The notes under the pieces are model-generated. The model did no database searches. It was not told where the DNA came from and worked only from the letters and a program-made list of their open reading frames with translations. A stretch of DNA of 46,517 nt, from assembly GCA_947631185.1 (NCBI GenBank), contig CANRKJ010000016.1:1-46517 (forward strand), in the 5' to 3' direction. Positions 25,849 through 33,683 of the stretch are shown here, piece by piece. The stretch is from an uncultured Clostridia bacterium (GTDB lineage Bacteria; Bacillota; Clostridia; TANB77; CAG-508). The position numbers and the translations under genes are program-made. Position 1 is the stretch's first letter. Each line of letters starts with the position of its first letter.

Positions 25849-26295
25849 CTATTTTCCTAATATTTGTACTTTTAATTTTGAAATAACTCCTTCATCTAAC
25901 TTTAATTCGACATTTGTTACACCAATAGTTTTAATTGTATCTTTTAAAATAATTTTTTTCTTATCAATATCTATATTAAATTGTTTTTTTAATTCTTCAG
26001 AAATTTCCTTGCTAGTAACCCCTCCAAATAATTTTCCGTTTTCTCCTGCTTTTACTTCTATTTTTAGTGTTAGTTTTAACAATTTTTCAGATAAAGCTTT
26101 TGCCTTTTTTAAATTTTCATTTTTTCTATAAGCAATAGATTCATTTTTTGCTTTTAAATTATTCATATTTCCAACATCAGCAGGTACAGCTAGGTTCTTA
26201 GGGAATAAATAATTTCTAGCATATCCATCTGCAGCATTTACAATTTGATCTTTTTTTCCTACACCTTTTATATCTTGTTTTAGAATAACTTTCAT
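25849..26295 (-). CDS. rplI: 50S ribosomal protein L9
   Basis: A 148-residue ribosomal protein that binds 23S rRNA at the base of the L1 stalk. The N-terminal domain MKVILKQDIKGVGKKDQIV...DGYARNYLFPKNLA is highly typical, followed by the long connecting helix and the C-terminal domain (KLFGGVTSKEI). Full family length (about 148). In Bacillota it normally follows gdpP closely; here a 398-nt gap with a palindrome and a small insertion separates them, and a separate promoter is present (26339-26367). Confidence 0.98.
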   Translation of the reverse strand: MKVILKQDIKGVGKKDQIVNAADGYARNYLFPKNLAVPADVGNMNNLKAKNESIAYRKNENLKKAKALSEKLLKLTLKIEVKAGENGKLFGGVTSKEISEELKKQFNIDIDKKKIILKDTIKTIGVTNVELKLDEGVISKLKVQILGK

Positions 26296-26338
26296 AGCAT
26301 TATTCTTCCTTTCATTTTATTTATATTAATTAATGCAT

Positions 26339-26367
26339 ATTTTATAACAAATTAGCAAAATTTTCAA
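26339..26367 (-). promoter_or_regulatory. Promoter of rplI-dnaB
   Basis: Minus strand -35 TTGAAA (26367-26362), 17-nt spacer, -10 TAAAAT (26344-26339), about 43 nt before the rplI ATG. It lies on the rplI side of the repeats, so rplI-dnaB can be transcribed without read-through from gdpP. Confidence 0.55.
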
Positions 26368-26403
26368 GAATAACATTATATAAATAATATTTTTATTATA
26401 AAT

Positions 26404-26429
26404 GCGGGCGCCCAATGAGCGCCCCTACA
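26404..26429. repeat. Solitary REP-like palindrome upstream of rplI
   Basis: GCGGGCGCCCAATGAGCGCC followed by CCTACAT, preceded by TTTTTATTATAAAT. A related, interrupted element begins about 60 nt further on with the same TTTTTATTATAAAT lead-in. Confidence 0.85.
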
Positions 26430-26465
26430 TGTTACATTATTAAATTATATAAAGTTTTTATTATA

Positions 26466-26688
26466 AATGTGTGGGCACCCATTGGGAGGCTGTTGAAAAA
26501 GTGCAATTTTTTTGTAAAAATTATGTTTACCAAAATTGAATCCCTATTTTATTCAAAAATGCCATATAAAGTGGAGATAAATTTATAATTTTATATTAAA
26601 TTTAAAGCAAAAGTGGAGATAAAAAATTTGTACTTTTTGTAAAATTTAAAATAATCGACTTTTTCCCCATTGGGTGCCCACACATTTA
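26466..26688. mobile_element. Small non-coding insertion (about 179 bp) inside a palindrome
   Basis: The palindrome halves TAAATGTGTGGGCACCCATT and its mirror (ATTGGGTGCCCACACATTTA) are separated by 26487-26665. The central CCCATTGGG occurs on both sides of the insert (26478-26486 and 26666-26674), as expected of a 9-bp target duplication. The insert begins AGGCTGTTGAAAAAGTGC and ends AATCGACTTTTTC. The inner parts GAAAAAGT/ACTTTTTC are inverted, and GGCTGTTGAAAAAGT resembles termini seen in some IS families such as IS1182. It holds no coding region. It carries two direct copies of AAGTGGAGATAAA. Confidence 0.65.
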
Positions 26689-26693
26689 TAAAA

Positions 26694-28706
26694 TTAATCT
26701 ATTTCTGTTAGATATTCATTTATTCTTATAATCAATTCATCTTTTGCTTCTTGTATTGTAACATTTTCTAACTGAGCTCCTGCAAGAGTTATATGTCCTC
26801 CACCGCCCAATTTTTCTAAAATAATTTGTACATTAATATCACCAATTGAACGTCCACTAATAAAAACTTTTTCACCCATTTTTCCTATAACGAAAGAAGC
26901 TGTAATATTGCTTATAGTAAGTAATTCATCTGCTGTTTTAGCACATATTAAATTTGCATTCTCGTCTTCTTCATTATCGTATGTTGCAATAGCTATTGTG
27001 TCATTTATAATTTCTGCTTTCTTAACAATTTCTGCTATTAAATTATAACTTTCTAAATCAGTTTGGAACCACTTCTTTACTTTTATAATATCAACACCAA
27101 ATTTTCTCAAATAAGCTGCTGCTTCAAAAGTTCTAACACCTGTTTTAAATGTGAAATTTTTTGTGTCTACCATTATTCCACCATATAAACTCTCTGCTTC
27201 TATAAGTTCTAATGTAACATCTTCTTGTGCATATTGAATTATTTCAGTAACTAATTCTGCAGTAGATGATGCATAAACTTCATGAAATGTTAAAACTGTA
27301 TTATCAATAAAATCAGGGCTTTTTCTATGATGATCTATTATAACAACATTTTCTGTATAATTTAGTAGTTCTGGAAATTCTACATAGTTTTTCTTATGTG
27401 TGTCTACTATTATCAATAATGTAGATTCATTTATTTTTCTTAGAGCACTTTCTAAATCTAAAATAGTATCTTTATAATCTTCATCATTTTTTAATATTTC
27501 CCAGAACTTTCCTAAAGAAGTTCCTTTTGGCTCTGTAGCAATATATGCTTCCTTGCCTAATGATTTTGTAAATCTATATAATCCCATTGCAGAACCTAAA
27601 GCATCAATATCTATATTTTTATGTCCCATCAAAATTATATTACTTGAATTTAATATTAAATCTGATAATGTATGAGATATTGTTCTAGCTTTAACTTTAG
27701 TTCTTTTTTCTACTTCTAATGTCTTTCCACCATAGAATTTAATCTTTCCATTTTTTCTAACTAAAACCTGGTCTCCTCCTCTTCCAAGAGCTATATCCAT
27801 TCCAGATACTGCATTTCTATATTTTTCAAAGTTATTTTTTCCATCAGTAGAAATAGAAATACTAATAGTTACTTGGATTCTTGTATCTACTCCCAAATTT
27901 TTTACTTTTTCTAATATTTCAAATTTTTCTTTTTCAAGTATAGTTAAATATTCTTGATTAAAAACTAGTATAAAACTATTGCTTTCAGTTTTTGAAACAA
28001 AACCTTCTGTTTTAGAAGCCCAAGTTAAAATTTCTTTTTCTATTCTTGATAATATTGTAATTTTTTCTTCAGGAAGAGCTCTTTGTAGAATTTCATCATA
28101 ATTATCTATATTAATAATTCCTATACATGTTCTTTCTTTATTATATCGATCAAACAATTCATTATACTTTGTTTCGTCAACAAAATAAAGTGTAAGTAAA
28201 TATTCTTTTAGCCTTCTTTTATCTTTCTTTTTACTTCTTCCTACACCACAATATATCTTGTAAGTTTTTCCACCTATAGTAAATTGTTTTGTAATCTCTT
28301 TTGTTTTCTCATTTTTCTCTAAATCTATTTTTATTTCTTTTACTATCGGTATTAAATACGTATTAATTTCTATTCCTGCAAATTCCTCAACAAATTTTTT
28401 GCTTTTCCAAATAATTTTTCCATCTGTTTCTATAAGAACTAGTGGAATTGGTGAATTTATTAAATTATTTTTGGTAGCAGAATTAACATCAGATGTTAAT
28501 TCTTGAATATGATTAAATAATTCATTTTTTTGTTTAGAAGTATTTACAGCAGAATAAATTATAATCGCCAAAAATATTATAATTGAAGGAATAATCCATT
28601 TTTGATCATAAAAACAAATTATAGTTAAAAGCGTCGTTATTAATACTATATATACTACTAACTTAGCAAATAGCTCCTTACTAAAATTATTATTTGAATT
28701 TGGCAT
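26694..28706 (-). CDS. gdpP: Cyclic-di-AMP phosphodiesterase GdpP (YybT/DHH family)
   Basis: A 670-residue membrane enzyme that hydrolyses c-di-AMP to pApA, controlling a second messenger tied to potassium, turgor and cell wall state. Two membrane helices are visible (about 13-31 and 37-54), then a PAS-like domain, a degenerate GGDEF domain with LGRGGDQ (307-313) in place of GGDEF, the DHH domain with GHKNIDIDALG (361-371), VDTHK (434-438) and IDHHRK (457-462), and a DHHA1 domain with GGGGH near the C-terminus. The metal-binding residues of the DHH motifs are present. ATG with GAAAGGAAG upstream. First gene of the gdpP-rplI-dnaB series, but separated from rplI by repeats. Confidence 0.96.
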   Translation of the reverse strand: MPNSNNNFSKELFAKLVVYIVLITTLLTIICFYDQKWIIPSIIIFLAIIIYSAVNTSKQKNELFNHIQELTSDVNSATKNNLINSPIPLVLIETDGKIIWKSKKFVEEFAGIEINTYLIPIVKEIKIDLEKNEKTKEITKQFTIGGKTYKIYCGVGRSKKKDKRRLKEYLLTLYFVDETKYNELFDRYNKERTCIGIINIDNYDEILQRALPEEKITILSRIEKEILTWASKTEGFVSKTESNSFILVFNQEYLTILEKEKFEILEKVKNLGVDTRIQVTISISISTDGKNNFEKYRNAVSGMDIALGRGGDQVLVRKNGKIKFYGGKTLEVEKRTKVKARTISHTLSDLILNSSNIILMGHKNIDIDALGSAMGLYRFTKSLGKEAYIATEPKGTSLGKFWEILKNDEDYKDTILDLESALRKINESTLLIIVDTHKKNYVEFPELLNYTENVVIIDHHRKSPDFIDNTVLTFHEVYASSTAELVTEIIQYAQEDVTLELIEAESLYGGIMVDTKNFTFKTGVRTFEAAAYLRKFGVDIIKVKKWFQTDLESYNLIAEIVKKAEIINDTIAIATYDNEEDENANLICAKTADELLTISNITASFVIGKMGEKVFISGRSIGDINVQIILEKLGGGGHITLAGAQLENVTIQEAKDELIIRINEYLTEID

Positions 28707-28833
28707 AATATCTTCCTTTCAAATTCCATTTTAACAGAATAATTATACTATTTATAAATTGAAAAGTCAAATTTATGTATATCTTGGATAATGATTACTA
28801 ATTTTGAAAATCATAAAACCATTTCAAAAATGT

Positions 28834-29115
28834 CTACTTTTTATATAAATATACTTTTCTGTTTTTAATATATTTTATGATGTATAAAACAACATTTATA
28901 AAACTTTCTTTATTAATACCTAAAATGCTGAACATAAGTATTGGCAAATATAAGCCTATAAAAAAATAAATTTTTAGACTAATACTTTTAAAAATAAAAT
29001 TAGTTATACTAAAAATAAGTACTCCTAAAATTACATCAATTATAGCTGTTGAATAGCTTATAAATCCGAATAGTTTTAAATTATAATTATAATTTTTTGG
29101 AAAAATAAATTTCAT
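28834..29115 (-). CDS. PrgI/VirB3-like small membrane protein of a type IV secretion module
   Basis: A 93-residue protein starting MKFIFPKNYNYN, with two hydrophobic segments (about 20-43 and 47-68) and a basic end NRKVYLYKK. An N-terminal FPKN-like start, two adjacent helices and a lysine-rich KVYLYKK tail are characteristic of PrgI-type proteins of Gram-positive conjugation systems, counterparts of VirB3. Strong AGGAGG before the ATG. It is the last gene of the module and starts 12 nt after the VirB6-like gene. In conjugative elements the next gene normally encodes the VirB4 ATPase; here the next gene is chromosomal gdpP. The assignment rests on size, topology and neighbours. Confidence 0.55.
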   Translation of the reverse strand: MKFIFPKNYNYNLKLFGFISYSTAIIDVILGVLIFSITNFIFKSISLKIYFFIGLYLPILMFSILGINKESFINVVLYIIKYIKNRKVYLYKK

Positions 29116-29127
29116 TTTTACCTCCTT

Positions 29128-29997
29128 TTATTTTTTTGTAAAACCTGATATATTTGATGAAATTGTAGTTGTTAATCCTCCAAATAATTGATACATATAA
29201 TTGTTTGTACGCATTAATGCAAATATAATTCCAATATATAATAATTGTTTTAAAATAGGATTGTTTTGAATATCTATCGAAAAAGCTAATAATAAAATTA
29301 TGGCTATAAAAATCTGTTCTAATAACAAAGATATAAAAATTTTTATCCATGATTTAAAAAACCACTCTGTTTTATCTAAAATTAAAGTCAATATTGCAAA
29401 TGGACAAATAATTATTAAAATTTGAATTAATATATATCTTAGCGAATATGTAAATACCAAGTTAATAAATCCAATTGAAGTAAATGATTTAACAATTCCT
29501 TCAAATGAAAAAGCATTAAATTCATTTTCTGATACATATACTTCTTTATTTATCAAAGTAATAAAATTTGAAAAACTAATCTCTTGATTAAATAAATTTT
29601 TACCTAAAACAATAATCTGATCTGAAACTAATGAAACTAAATTTATTATTTCTGAACATATCCATACTGATGAATTCATCAATATTACAAATATAACTAA
29701 TTTGAAAAAAAACTGAGATGGAGTCTGAGATTTAGAAAGAGTAAAATGTGAAAATAAATAATTAACTGCAAAAAATATTATTATTCCAAACACTAATGAA
29801 TTGCATATAAGTAATATTCCATTTGAAAAAGAATCCCCTAATATCTTTTGAAAATTTTCTCCTTCCAATATTTCTTTATCCAAAAAAGTTATTTTATCTA
29901 AAATTCCATAAATATTATTATCTATTGAAGAAAATAATTTCGAGAATAAACTATTTATTATATTAAATATCGATTCTGCTATATTCTTATCATTCAT
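29128..29997 (-). CDS. VirB6/TrbL-like polytopic membrane protein
   Basis: A 289-residue protein with about five or six hydrophobic segments (for example near 70-87, 100-120, 180-205 and 215-240). The C-terminal end NNYMYQLFGGLTTTISSNISG resembles the glycine/serine-rich tails of TrbL/VirB6-type channel components of Gram-positive conjugation systems. It starts 1 nt after the stop of the upstream small secreted-type gene (TAATATG), which implies translational coupling. Its likely role, inferred from context, is the inner membrane channel of a reduced type IV secretion apparatus. Confidence 0.6.
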   Translation of the reverse strand: MNDKNIAESIFNIINSLFSKLFSSIDNNIYGILDKITFLDKEILEGENFQKILGDSFSNGILLICNSLVFGIIIFFAVNYLFSHFTLSKSQTPSQFFFKLVIFVILMNSSVWICSEIINLVSLVSDQIIVLGKNLFNQEISFSNFITLINKEVYVSENEFNAFSFEGIVKSFTSIGFINLVFTYSLRYILIQILIIICPFAILTLILDKTEWFFKSWIKIFISLLLEQIFIAIILLLAFSIDIQNNPILKQLLYIGIIFALMRTNNYMYQLFGGLTTTISSNISGFTKK

Positions 29998-29998
29998 A

Positions 29999-30322
29999 TT
30001 ATTTTAATAATGTTTCCATAAAAGATAATACTAAATCTATTACAAGAATAAATCCATATGAAAACAAACTTCCCCTAATTACTTTTTTTGATGTTCTAAT
30101 TTTTTCTTCGTCTCCAAAACTGAATTTCTTCATTAGTACTCCACTGCCTACTGCAACTGCTGCAGCAGGTGTTGATATTTTTAATATATATTTTTCTATT
30201 TTCTCAAATGCACCTGTTAAAGTTGAAATCAACTTTGGATCTGCTGCAAAAACTTGTGGAGTTAGTACAAAATAAAAAAATAAGAAAATTAGTATAAAAT
30301 TTATAATTGTTTTTATTTTCAT
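29999..30322 (-). CDS. VirB2/TrbC-like small membrane subunit with signal peptide
   Basis: A 107-residue protein. Residues 1-26 form a signal peptide (basic start, long hydrophobic core, VFA-A cleavage site). The mature part has a small-residue-rich hydrophobic helix (STPAAAVAVGSGVLM) and a second helix (about 86-104) around a short charged loop KKFSFGDEEKIRTSKKVIRG. This is the layout of VirB2/TrbC pilin-like subunits of Gram-positive type IV systems. It follows virD4 by 25 nt and is coupled to the VirB6-like gene. The family assignment is by topology and order. Confidence 0.6.
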   Translation of the reverse strand: MKIKTIINFILIFLFFYFVLTPQVFAADPKLISTLTGAFEKIEKYILKISTPAAAVAVGSGVLMKKFSFGDEEKIRTSKKVIRGSLFSYGFILVIDLVLSFMETLLK

Positions 30323-30347
30323 TTATATCCTTCCTTTCATACATATT

Positions 30348-32039
30348 CTATAAATCTTCTTTAAAATAAGGAATCATTTTTAACTCCTCTGGTTTCAATA
30401 TTTTAAAACCATTTGATAAAAAACATAATCCTGAAAAAGTCCTAAGTTCTTGAGTAAAAAAGTTAGTATCATAAATATAATCTTTTTGCGTAAATTTATT
30501 AAAGCTTTCTGATATACTAGAGTCTCTAGATATTAATGTATCCATTATAAAGCTATAGTTAGTTTCTTTAGCATTTTCAGAAACAGTTATTGATGACTTT
30601 TCTTTTTCTTCTTTTCCTATCTGTTTTTGTGCCTCTTCAATAGTAAAAATATCATCAGTTCTAAACCAAATTTTATTAACCAAACTCTGTATTATAACTT
30701 TAACTGTAGATTGATCTTTTATTGTATTTAAAAGAGAAGTATAACTTTGAGTAGCCACTATATTTATACATTTTGCTTCTCTACTTTGTGAAAAAAAATC
30801 TGAGTCTGTACTTGTTACATATTCATGATATTCATCACTTATAAAACATGATTTTCTAATTTTTTTGTTATTACTAAGTCTATTCATAACAGTTGTTTGA
30901 AAATCAAGTTTTAAATATGCTGCAATTATTTTAGATAAGTTCTCATATTCTGAAATATTCATATTCAAAACTACGATTTTCCCTTCATCTAAAACTTCAT
31001 CAAAGCCTTTGAAATTTATTTCATTTTTTGGGGGACAAAATGTTTTGGAAACATTATAATCTGATACAAAAATATTTGTAATTCTACTAATTTCTGATTT
31101 TAAAATTGATATTGTTCTACTATCCAAAGAAAAAAATTCTTTTTGAAAAAAATTTAAACAAGATAATAATTCATACTGATCAGGTCTAGTTAATTTATTT
31201 TCTAAAAATTTATTTCTGATTAGTTCTATTTTTTCTTTATAATAATTTTCAAACATAACTATTTTATGAATTTCTGCAAAATCAACATACCCATCATTAT
31301 ATAATCTACATAGTTTTATACATTCTGTTAATACCTGTTCTGCCTTGTCTAACCAATATGATTCAGAATTATTTTTACTAAACAAAAGCAAAATTGTTTT
31401 AAGTCTATTTGCTAAAACAACTGGTTTTAAATCTGGTTTATCTAGCGGATTATATTTAATACCACCAATTAAATCAATTTTTAATAAATCCTCCTTTCTA
31501 TTATATTCTTCTGCAAATTCTTCTACCTTCTTGTAGTAATTACCTTTAACGTCTAATATAAGCATAGCGATTTTATTATCAAAATCATCTGCTTTAAATC
31601 TAATTATTTGTTTTGTAAAAGGATACATTGCAGAGCTAGTTTTTCCACTTCCTATAGTTCCAGTTATTAATATATTTTGATATAATCCATCTTCTTCAAT
31701 AAATTTTAAAATTCCATTTTTATTTGTTCCAATTTTTAATCTAAGTTTACTTTCATCTATATTATTTTCTATTTTAATTTTCTTTTTTGAATTATTTAAG
31801 AATTTAATAAATAATGATTTAAATAAAATTGAATATGAAATTATACATGAAATACAATATAAATATTTAATTTTTAGCCATATTTCTGGGTATTTTTCAC
31901 AAATATCAAAAGGTGTTAATGCTAAATCAAATATAACATTTTTTGAAATAAACAATTTAAAAAATAAAACAAAATTAATAAAAAAACAAATCAATAAAAA
32001 TAGTAAATAATATATTATGAATTTCTTAATCTTTTTCAT
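30348..32039 (-). CDS. VirD4/TraG-family coupling-protein ATPase
   Basis: A 563-residue protein with two N-terminal membrane helices (about 8-30 and 58-78) and a cytosolic motor domain. Walker A is GTIGSGKT (127-134), followed by MLILDVKGNYYKKVEEFAEE. The later strand VVLNMNISEYENLSKIIAAYLKL and the SDEYHEYV segment (Walker B-like, TraM/TraG recognition region) match VirD4 coupling proteins. Family knowledge: VirD4 proteins recruit DNA-protein substrates and feed them into a type IV channel. ATG start, with its 5' end overlapped by a possible small membrane ORF. No relaxase, VirB4 or cell-wall hydrolase is nearby, so the substrate may be protein rather than DNA, or the missing parts are elsewhere. 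Confidence 0.85.
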   Translation of the reverse strand: MKKIKKFIIYYLLFLLICFFINFVLFFKLFISKNVIFDLALTPFDICEKYPEIWLKIKYLYCISCIISYSILFKSLFIKFLNNSKKKIKIENNIDESKLRLKIGTNKNGILKFIEEDGLYQNILITGTIGSGKTSSAMYPFTKQIIRFKADDFDNKIAMLILDVKGNYYKKVEEFAEEYNRKEDLLKIDLIGGIKYNPLDKPDLKPVVLANRLKTILLLFSKNNSESYWLDKAEQVLTECIKLCRLYNDGYVDFAEIHKIVMFENYYKEKIELIRNKFLENKLTRPDQYELLSCLNFFQKEFFSLDSRTISILKSEISRITNIFVSDYNVSKTFCPPKNEINFKGFDEVLDEGKIVVLNMNISEYENLSKIIAAYLKLDFQTTVMNRLSNNKKIRKSCFISDEYHEYVTSTDSDFFSQSREAKCINIVATQSYTSLLNTIKDQSTVKVIIQSLVNKIWFRTDDIFTIEEAQKQIGKEEKEKSSITVSENAKETNYSFIMDTLISRDSSISESFNKFTQKDYIYDTNFFTQELRTFSGLCFLSNGFKILKPEELKMIPYFKEDL

Positions 32040-32184
32040 CTTTTAACATTGATTTTTTATAATTTAATTTGGAACCTTGCAGATTTTGCAAAAATGAAAT
32101 TTGAAAAATTGAATAAATTGAATTAAAAATTACAAAAATATTAATACCAAAACTTATAAAGAAAATATCAACTATAAAACTAAT
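32026..32184 (-). CDS. Possible 52-residue membrane ORF with ATT start, overlapping the VirD4 gene
   Basis: On the minus strand GAGGTG is followed, 8 nt later, by an open frame from ATT (32184) to TAA (32028-32026). It has a hydrophobic N-terminal half rich in I, F and S and a polar end (GSKLNYKKSMLKDEKD), and overlaps the first 14 bases of the VirD4-like gene, as translationally coupled genes do. No ATG, GTG or TTG exists at the right distance, so initiation would need ATT. The frame is too short to prove anything. Confidence 0.35.
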   Translation of the reverse strand: MSFIVDIFFISFGINIFVIFNSIYSIFQISFLQNLQGSKLNYKKSMLKDEKD

Positions 32185-32239
32185 AGCTAAATCACCTCTT
32201 TTTTATAAGTTTTGATTATGATACATCATTTTTTTAAGT

Positions 32240-32268
32240 TTGTCTATACTTTTTTAAAAATTTATGAT
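32240..32268 (+). promoter_or_regulatory. Promoter of the DUF1858 gene
   Basis: -35 TTGTCT (32240-32245), 17-nt spacer, -10 TATGAT (32263-32268), about 70 nt before the start codon. The gap 32185-32339 holds nothing else obvious. Confidence 0.5.
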
Positions 32269-32339
32269 AAAATATATTAGAAATTGTATATTTACATATT
32301 TTCTTAATCAGAATATAACTTAGATTGGAGGAATTTATA

Positions 32340-32534
32340 ATGATAAATAAAGATATAAATCTTGTTGAACTTATGCAAAAATATCCAGACAAAGTAAATA
32401 TTCTTATGGAAGCTGGTATGCATTGTCTAGGTTGCATGGCATCACAATTCGAATCTTTAGAAGAAGCTTGTATGGTTCACGGAATAGATATAGATGATTT
32501 ATTAGCAAAATTAAATGAAAAAGCTGAAGATTAA
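32340..32534 (+). CDS. DUF1858 domain protein (hybrid-cluster-associated disulfide domain)
   Basis: A 64-residue protein beginning [17 protein letters not shown] with the conserved MHCLGCMAS motif (CxxC), matching the DUF1858 / TIGR03980-type small domain that occurs alone or fused to hybrid-cluster proteins and is thought to be redox related. The ATG at 32340 is chosen because GGAGG (32327-32331) lies 8 nt upstream; an in-frame TTG at 32325 would include that site. It is a single-gene unit: promoter upstream and terminator overlapping the stop codon. Its molecular function is not established. Confidence 0.88.
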   Translation: MINKDINLVELMQKYPDKVNILMEAGMHCLGCMASQFESLEEACMVHGIDIDDLLAKLNEKAED

Positions 32535-32548
32535 TCTTCAGTTTTTTT
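32524..32548 (+). terminator. Terminator of the DUF1858 gene
   Basis: CTGAAGATTAATCTTCAG (32524-32541) is a perfect palindrome followed by seven T. The stop codon lies inside it. Confidence 0.88.
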
Positions 32549-32582
32549 ATTATAATTTTTTTTAAATTAATTTAAAATTTTA

Positions 32583-32611
32583 TTGTTTTTATTAATTTGA
32601 AATGATATAAT
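32583..32611 (+). promoter_or_regulatory. Promoter of the DnaD-like/DnaC-like operon
   Basis: -35 TTGTTT (32583-32588), 17-nt spacer, -10 TATAAT (32606-32611). Expected start near 32618, just before the leader structure. Confidence 0.6.
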
Positions 32612-32628
32612 GCGACATATACAAAAGA

Positions 32629-32685
32629 TAAATTTAAGGAAAGAAGCGGAATATTCTATATCCGCGTTTTTGTTGCTTAAATTTA
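32629..32685 (+). promoter_or_regulatory. Two-tier hairpin in the leader of the DnaD-like gene
   Basis: Outer perfect 10-bp stem TAAATTTAAG (32629-32638) with CTTAAATTTA (32676-32685) encloses an inner hairpin GCGGA (32646-32650) with TCCGC (32661-32665) followed by GTTTTTG. The inner hairpin plus T run looks like a weak terminator. The structure ends shortly before the GGGGG ribosome binding region at 32703. A regulatory role is inferred. Confidence 0.45.
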
Positions 32686-32702
32686 TATGTGGGGGTTAAC
32701 AA

Positions 32703-33665
32703 ATGAAATTAGATGCAAAAGAAAAATCAGTCTTATTTTCAACTACAGAAATACCAGATGTTTTTTTTACTGAATATATGGGAATCGCTAACGGCGATTT
32801 TGTTAAAGTTTACTTTTATATGGTATTTCTATCTAATTATAATAAAGATATAAATATAAACGAACTTTCTAAATCATTAGCTCTTCCATACCCTACCGTT
32901 CAAGATGCAATAAAATTTTGGGAAGAACAAGGTTTACTTATAAAAAATCCTACTGGTTATTCACTTGCAAACCTTCAAGAAATAGAACTTTCCAAGCTAT
33001 ACAATCCTAAACTTACATCATCTCCTGAAAATATGAAAGAAACCGAATTAAGTAAGGAAAGAGCTCACACAATTGAATGTATAAATGATCAATTTTTCCA
33101 AGGAGTAATGTCTCCTACTTGGTACACAGATATTGATATGCTATTTAATAAATATGGATTTGATGATCAAGTTATGCTAGCTTTATTCAATTATGCTTAT
33201 GATAAAAGAGCTTTACATATAAAATATCTTACTACTGTTGCTGATGGTTGGTATAAATGTAATATAAAAACATTTGATGATTTAGATACATATTTCGCAA
33301 AACGCGAAAAAATAAATGTTTTAAAAAGAGAAATTTCTAACAAGTTAAGATTAAATAGATCATTAAACACATTTGAAGAAGAATATGTTGAAAAATGGAA
33401 TCAAGAGTATGGATATGGAATGGATATAATAAATTTAGCACTTCAACGCTCTACTAACAAATCAAATGTTGGATTTTCATATTTTGATAAAATATTAACA
33501 GACTGGCATGAAAAAGATTATAAAACAGTTTCAGATATCCAAAATCATTTAACTAGCATTGATGAAAAGAAAACTCGTACGAAAAAAGTGGAATCAATGT
33601 CTAATAATAATTTCGAATTCACTCAAAGTACTTTTGATAGCTTAAACTTATTATATGATAATTAG
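32703..33665 (+). CDS. DnaD-domain replication initiation protein
   Basis: A 320-residue protein. The N-terminal third has a winged-helix look (ININELSKSLALPYPTVQDAIKFWEEQGLL). Two DnaB_2/DnaD C-terminal-type helical domains follow (about 120-205, with the GVMSPTWYTDIDMLFNKYGF and YLTTVADGWYKCNIKTFDDL segments, and about 215-285, with the WHEKDYKTVSDI end). The YxxxIADxW-like signature appears as YLTTVADGW. Family knowledge: DnaD/DnaB proteins of Bacillota bind the origin region and help recruit the helicase loader with DnaA. ATG 8 nt after GGGGG. The AAA+ loader follows 18 nt downstream. Whether it is the functional DnaD or DnaB of this organism cannot be decided from sequence alone. Confidence 0.85.
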   Translation: MKLDAKEKSVLFSTTEIPDVFFTEYMGIANGDFVKVYFYMVFLSNYNKDININELSKSLALPYPTVQDAIKFWEEQGLLIKNPTGYSLANLQEIELSKLYNPKLTSSPENMKETELSKERAHTIECINDQFFQGVMSPTWYTDIDMLFNKYGFDDQVMLALFNYAYDKRALHIKYLTTVADGWYKCNIKTFDDLDTYFAKREKINVLKREISNKLRLNRSLNTFEEEYVEKWNQEYGYGMDIINLALQRSTNKSNVGFSYFDKILTDWHEKDYKTVSDIQNHLTSIDEKKTRTKKVESMSNNNFEFTQSTFDSLNLLYDN

Positions 33666-33683
33666 AAAGGAGCTTAATTATTT

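Noticed and set aside
29087-29350. 87-codon minus-strand frame overlapping the VirB6-like gene
   Set aside because: It is an alternative frame inside a gene with better start, length and context; its content is low-complexity Y/I/N.
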